64,000 nucleotides of DNA from Oscillospiraceae bacterium (GTDB taxonomy: Bacteria; Bacillota; Clostridia; Saccharofermentanales; Fastidiosipilaceae), in contig JASBZA010000003.1 in the NCBI GenBank assembly GCA_029983685.1, positions 1-64,000 on the forward strand, in the 5' to 3' direction. This document shows, piece after piece, positions 61,013-64,000 of this stretch. The notes beneath the pieces are model-generated. The model did no database searches. It was not told the origin of the DNA and saw nothing but the letters and a program-made list of their open reading frames with translations. The first letter of the stretch is position 1; each line of letters opens with the position of its first letter. Made by a program: the position numbers and the translations under genes.

Positions 61013-62434
61013 ATGGCATTCGATAACAGACAAGTTCCCTCCAATCCCAATTTGGTAGAAAAGGTTATTCCGCAGAACCTTGAGGCGGAAGAATCTCTTT
61101 TGGGGACCTTGCTGACGAATGAACATGCCAGGGCTCAGATGGGCCTCTTGGAAGAAGAGGACTTTTATAGCCCGCGTAACGGCGTAATTTATGAAGCCAT
61201 ACGCCGCATGCACAGTTTCGGTAAGCCCATTGATATCTTGAGTGTGGCCGACGAACTGGAGCATCAAGGTAATTTACATATGGTAGGGGGGACCACTTAT
61301 CTGGCCTCTTTGGCGGATAAGACCCTCTACCTTAATAATACAAGCGAATACATAGAAATGATTAAGGAGAAGAGTCTCTTACGTAAAATTCTTCGCCTAT
61401 CCCAGGACTTAGAGACCGCTTGTTATAAGGGGCAAGAGACAGCGGATAATCTTCTGAATTATATGTCGGACTATATTGTTCGCATTAGAGAAGGTATCGA
61501 CAGCAAGGACCTGGTCCATATTAATTCTATTTTGAATGAAACGCTTAATGATCTGAAGAAGCAAGATTCGGATAAACTTTCTATCGATTCCGGCTTCCCC
61601 AGGTTAAACGAGTATTTAGGGCGGCTTAGAAGGCAGACACTTAATATTATTGCTGCCAGACCTGCTATGGGTAAGTCGGCATTAGCCCTTAATATCGGCC
61701 TTAATGTTGCACTCAAGGGTAATTACGTTGCCATTTTCAGTTTGGAGATGTCCCGAAGTGAAGTCGGCTTGAGAATCCTCAGTTCAGCTTCGACGGTTCC
61801 GTCCGATGCTATAAAATCCCGTCTGGAATCCGATAACATGGAGGACATTGCCCGTGCGGTTCGTACTTTGGTAGGAACGAATTTATATATCGATGACCAG
61901 GCCGCTACGACGCCTGCGGATATAAGGTCAAAGTGTCAGAAGCTTTATAGCGAGACTAGAAAACTTGACCTTATTATTATCGACTATTTGCAACTTATGG
62001 GTTCGGATGGCAAGCCGCAAAACCGTCAGCAAGAGATTTCCGAGATTTCACGTGCCTTGAAGATCATGGCCAAAGACCTGGATGTGCCGGTTATCGCCTT
62101 GTCACAGTTAAGCCGCGGGGTCGAATCCAGAGAGAGCAAAAAACCTATGTTGTCCGACCTTCGTGAGTCCGGCTCTATTGAGCAGGATGCGGACGCCGTT
62201 TTATTCTTGTATCGTGATGCTTATTATCACCCCGAGAACAAACAACCGGGGCCTGAAGAAGCCGAACTTATTATTGCCAAGAACCGTGCCGGTAAGACCG
62301 GACCGATTACCTTACATTGGTTCCCAGAAATTGTGACCTTCAGAGAAAAGGAAGAAATCGATTATAGGGAAGCGCCTCCCGAACAAGCTTTTGATCCTGG
62401 TATTCAACTGGATCCGGGGCCCTTACCCTTTTAG
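61013..62434 (+). CDS. dnaB: replicative DNA helicase
   Basis: Hexameric 5'-3' helicase of the replisome. The 473 residues have the N-terminal collar IPQNLEAEESLLGTLL, Walker A ARPAMGKSALALN (about 219-231), IIIDYLQLM as Walker B, VIALSQLSRGVESR and SIEQDADAVLFLYRD. The tail is Pro/Asp-rich. It follows rplI and precedes tilS by 23 bases, so replication, translation and tRNA modification genes share one run. Confidence 0.97.
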   Translation: MAFDNRQVPSNPNLVEKVIPQNLEAEESLLGTLLTNEHARAQMGLLEEEDFYSPRNGVIYEAIRRMHSFGKPIDILSVADELEHQGNLHMVGGTTYLASLADKTLYLNNTSEYIEMIKEKSLLRKILRLSQDLETACYKGQETADNLLNYMSDYIVRIREGIDSKDLVHINSILNETLNDLKKQDSDKLSIDSGFPRLNEYLGRLRRQTLNIIAARPAMGKSALALNIGLNVALKGNYVAIFSLEMSRSEVGLRILSSASTVPSDAIKSRLESDNMEDIARAVRTLVGTNLYIDDQAATTPADIRSKCQKLYSETRKLDLIIIDYLQLMGSDGKPQNRQQEISEISRALKIMAKDLDVPVIALSQLSRGVESRESKKPMLSDLRESGSIEQDADAVLFLYRDAYYHPENKQPGPEEAELIIAKNRAGKTGPITLHWFPEIVTFREKEEIDYREAPPEQAFDPGIQLDPGPLPF

Positions 62435-62457
62435 AGCAGGAGAGACGAGGCTAAGTT

Positions 62458-63885
62458 ATGGCAGACTTATTAGATGCTTTTGCCTCCTATATCAAACAAA
62501 AAAAATTATTGCCGAAAGAACCGGTACTTTTAATCCTGGGTTTGTCAGCCGGGGTTGATTCAGCCTGCCTGCTGGATTTATTTTGTCGTTATCGTAAAGA
62601 CTTTAGACAGGACTTATCTCTTGTTATCCACCACCAAGACCATCGTATCAGAGATTTGACAGCCGAAAAAGATCGCTTACTGGTTCAAGAGTGGGCCAAG
62701 AACCACCTGATTCCTTGCTTTGTGGATATTGATGATGTCCCTTTACTGGCAGATACTAATAAGAAAAATTTGGAAGACCAGGCCAGGCAGGTCCGCTATC
62801 AAAATTGGCGTAAGCTCTTAGAAGAACTACAAGATGATTCGGACTATAAGGCTTGTAAGACCTTTGGGATCGCTACGGCTCATCATGCATCGGATCAAGC
62901 CGAAACGCTCCTACTACATTTGGCCTATGGAGCGGGTTTGGACGGCCTTAAAGGCATTTTGCCTAAGCGGGATTGCTTTATCAGGCCCTTACTTTTTGCC
63001 ACGAAAGAACAGCTTTATGCTTATGCCGAAGAAAGAAAACTGGCTTGGCGAGAGGATGAAACGAACTTAGATACCGATTACAGACGAAATTTTCTTCGAC
63101 ATGAGTTGCTTCCTCTGTGGCAAGAAAGAGAAGAGAAAAATTTAAGCCTGTCTTTGGCCCGTTCGGCGGAAAATCTTCAAGACCTCTATTACTTCGTAGA
63201 AGATTACTTTGCCTATAGTATAGAGCAGATGACCTTGACCTCCAAGGATTTTTTCATGGATCCGGACCTGGCTTTTTATAGAACGGCACAATTTAATAAT
63301 TTTAATTCTTATCTAAAAAATCAATTCCTTGTTTATCTACTTAAGGCCAACGGTGTCGATAAAAATTATGGCAGTGACCATATTTTTAAGATACGAGAAC
63401 TCTTGGAAACGGCAGCAGGTGAGAAACATTTGAGCTTACCCGGAGGCGTTCGCTTTACGTGTAATAAACATTATTTTTATTTTTGTCCCGAAAGTTATGA
63501 CCCCTTCGCCTTCATGGATTTAGAAGGTCAGTATCTTTTCACTTACAGTCAGAATTTAGAAGAAAACTCCGCGGACCAAAGTCCCGGTCCGGCTTATAAG
63601 CTTCTGGCCGAAACGCTTATTCCTGTGACTATGATTAAAGGCCTAAGGATTAGGACTTATAAAAGCGGTGATAAGGTCTTCGGAACCGATGACTTGTTGA
63701 AAGATTATTTTGCTTTAAGGGGAGTGCCTATCGCTATTCGCCACAAGATTCCGCTTTTAGTTCACGGTAAAGACGTCTTGGCCTTTGTGACCGACCAATA
63801 CGTCTCTATTAGCAGGAATTTTCCGGCAGAAGGGACTTTATGCAAGCTGTCCCTATGGTATAATTTCTTTCATATCTTTAGGTAA
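62458..63885 (+). CDS. tilS: tRNA(Ile)-lysidine synthase
   Basis: Converts C34 of the AUA-reading tRNA-Ile to lysidine. The 475 residues have the PP-loop LGLSAGVDSACLL (28-40), where the usual SGGxDS is SAGVDS, then HHQDHRIRD, TAHHASDQAETLLLHLAYGAG and IRPLLFATKEQLYAYAEE. C-terminal domains continue to about 460. It precedes hpt by 12 bases, the standard tilS-hpt order. Confidence 0.92.
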   Translation: MADLLDAFASYIKQKKLLPKEPVLLILGLSAGVDSACLLDLFCRYRKDFRQDLSLVIHHQDHRIRDLTAEKDRLLVQEWAKNHLIPCFVDIDDVPLLADTNKKNLEDQARQVRYQNWRKLLEELQDDSDYKACKTFGIATAHHASDQAETLLLHLAYGAGLDGLKGILPKRDCFIRPLLFATKEQLYAYAEERKLAWREDETNLDTDYRRNFLRHELLPLWQEREEKNLSLSLARSAENLQDLYYFVEDYFAYSIEQMTLTSKDFFMDPDLAFYRTAQFNNFNSYLKNQFLVYLLKANGVDKNYGSDHIFKIRELLETAAGEKHLSLPGGVRFTCNKHYFYFCPESYDPFAFMDLEGQYLFTYSQNLEENSADQSPGPAYKLLAETLIPVTMIKGLRIRTYKSGDKVFGTDDLLKDYFALRGVPIAIRHKIPLLVHGKDVLAFVTDQYVSISRNFPAEGTLCKLSLWYNFFHIFR

Positions 63886-63897
63886 GAGGATTTTAAG

Positions 63898-64000
63898 ATG
63901 GTACTGCAAGTTAGTGATGTAATGATTTCATCGGATGAAATTGAATCGATGTGTGATCGTCTGGGCGAACAGATTAGCCGAGACTATAAGGGCAAAGAAG
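63898..64000 (+). CDS. hpt: hypoxanthine phosphoribosyltransferase, partial (cut by window end)
   Basis: An open frame of 34 codons reaches the window edge. It reads VLQVSDVMISSDEIESMCDRLGEQISRDY, which fits the N-terminus of Hpt, the purine-salvage enzyme that makes IMP or GMP. Position directly after tilS supports this. Catalytic residues lie beyond the edge. Confidence 0.8.
   Translation, partial: MVLQVSDVMISSDEIESMCDRLGEQISRDYKGKE

Overview
This window is a densely packed, mostly plus-strand piece of a bacterial chromosome that looks like an anaerobic Clostridia-type Bacillota. Support for that reading comes from the acetate-forming pta-ackA pair, a B12-dependent class II ribonucleotide reductase, a GTP-type PEP carboxykinase, RNase J, a PrfA/PrmC/TsaC/rho/rpmE cluster, the TIGR03960/TIGR03936 pair and strong AGGAGG ribosome binding sites. 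Genus is not determinable from the sequence alone. I found no prophage, CRISPR array, insertion sequence, tRNA or rRNA gene. The only mobile-element trace is what looks like the last ~54 bases of a group II intron at the left edge.

Layout. 1-2637: intron 3' end, then tyrS and tmcAL on the minus strand. 2722-5451: a small conserved protein, then pta and ackA, closed by a terminator. 5657-16302: one long plus-strand run that begins with a DUF6106-like membrane protein and a Gld-type ABC transporter (ATPase, permease, GldG-like, DUF4340, DUF5711-like). It continues through a CYTH protein, a BaiN-type flavoprotein, a variant lysA and a cyclophilin lipoprotein. 16304-18244: a convergent ABC-F ATPase. 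18378-26578: a B12-binding radical SAM protein, pgi, the TIGR03960 and TIGR03936 genes, rsmA and pckG. 26588-27769: patB-like lyase, reversed. 27894-33964: amidohydrolase, U32 peptidase, dut, tsaD, smpB. 33977-36823: glycosyltransferase and ABC exporter on the minus strand. 36892-48741: IMPACT-family protein, NYN nuclease-like protein, DUF368 protein, malQ, recJ, relA/spoT-type gene, and nrdJ behind a NrdR-like box. 48851-50992: RNase J, reversed. 51095-52891: pepF. 52922-53755: TraX-like protein, reversed. 54027-59270: rho, rpmE, prmC, prfA, tsaC. 59413-64000: rpsF, ssb, rpsR, rplI, dnaB, tilS and the start of hpt.

How it fits together. Much of the window serves translation and RNA: tyrS, tmcAL, tsaC, tsaD, tilS, rsmA, prmC, prfA, smpB, four ribosomal proteins, rho and RNase J. 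A second theme is central carbon flow (pgi, malQ, pckG, pta, ackA). A third is dependence on cobalamin (nrdJ and two proteins of B12-binding radical SAM families). The least understood assembly is the Gld-type transporter operon. The most informative small-scale signals are an apparent AUU/AUC start in the IMPACT-family gene, a NrdR-like box before nrdJ, a textbook promoter plus structured leader before rpmE, a terminator embedded in the 3' end of the convergent ABC-F gene, and long charged or Asn/Lys-rich insertions in Rho and RNase J.
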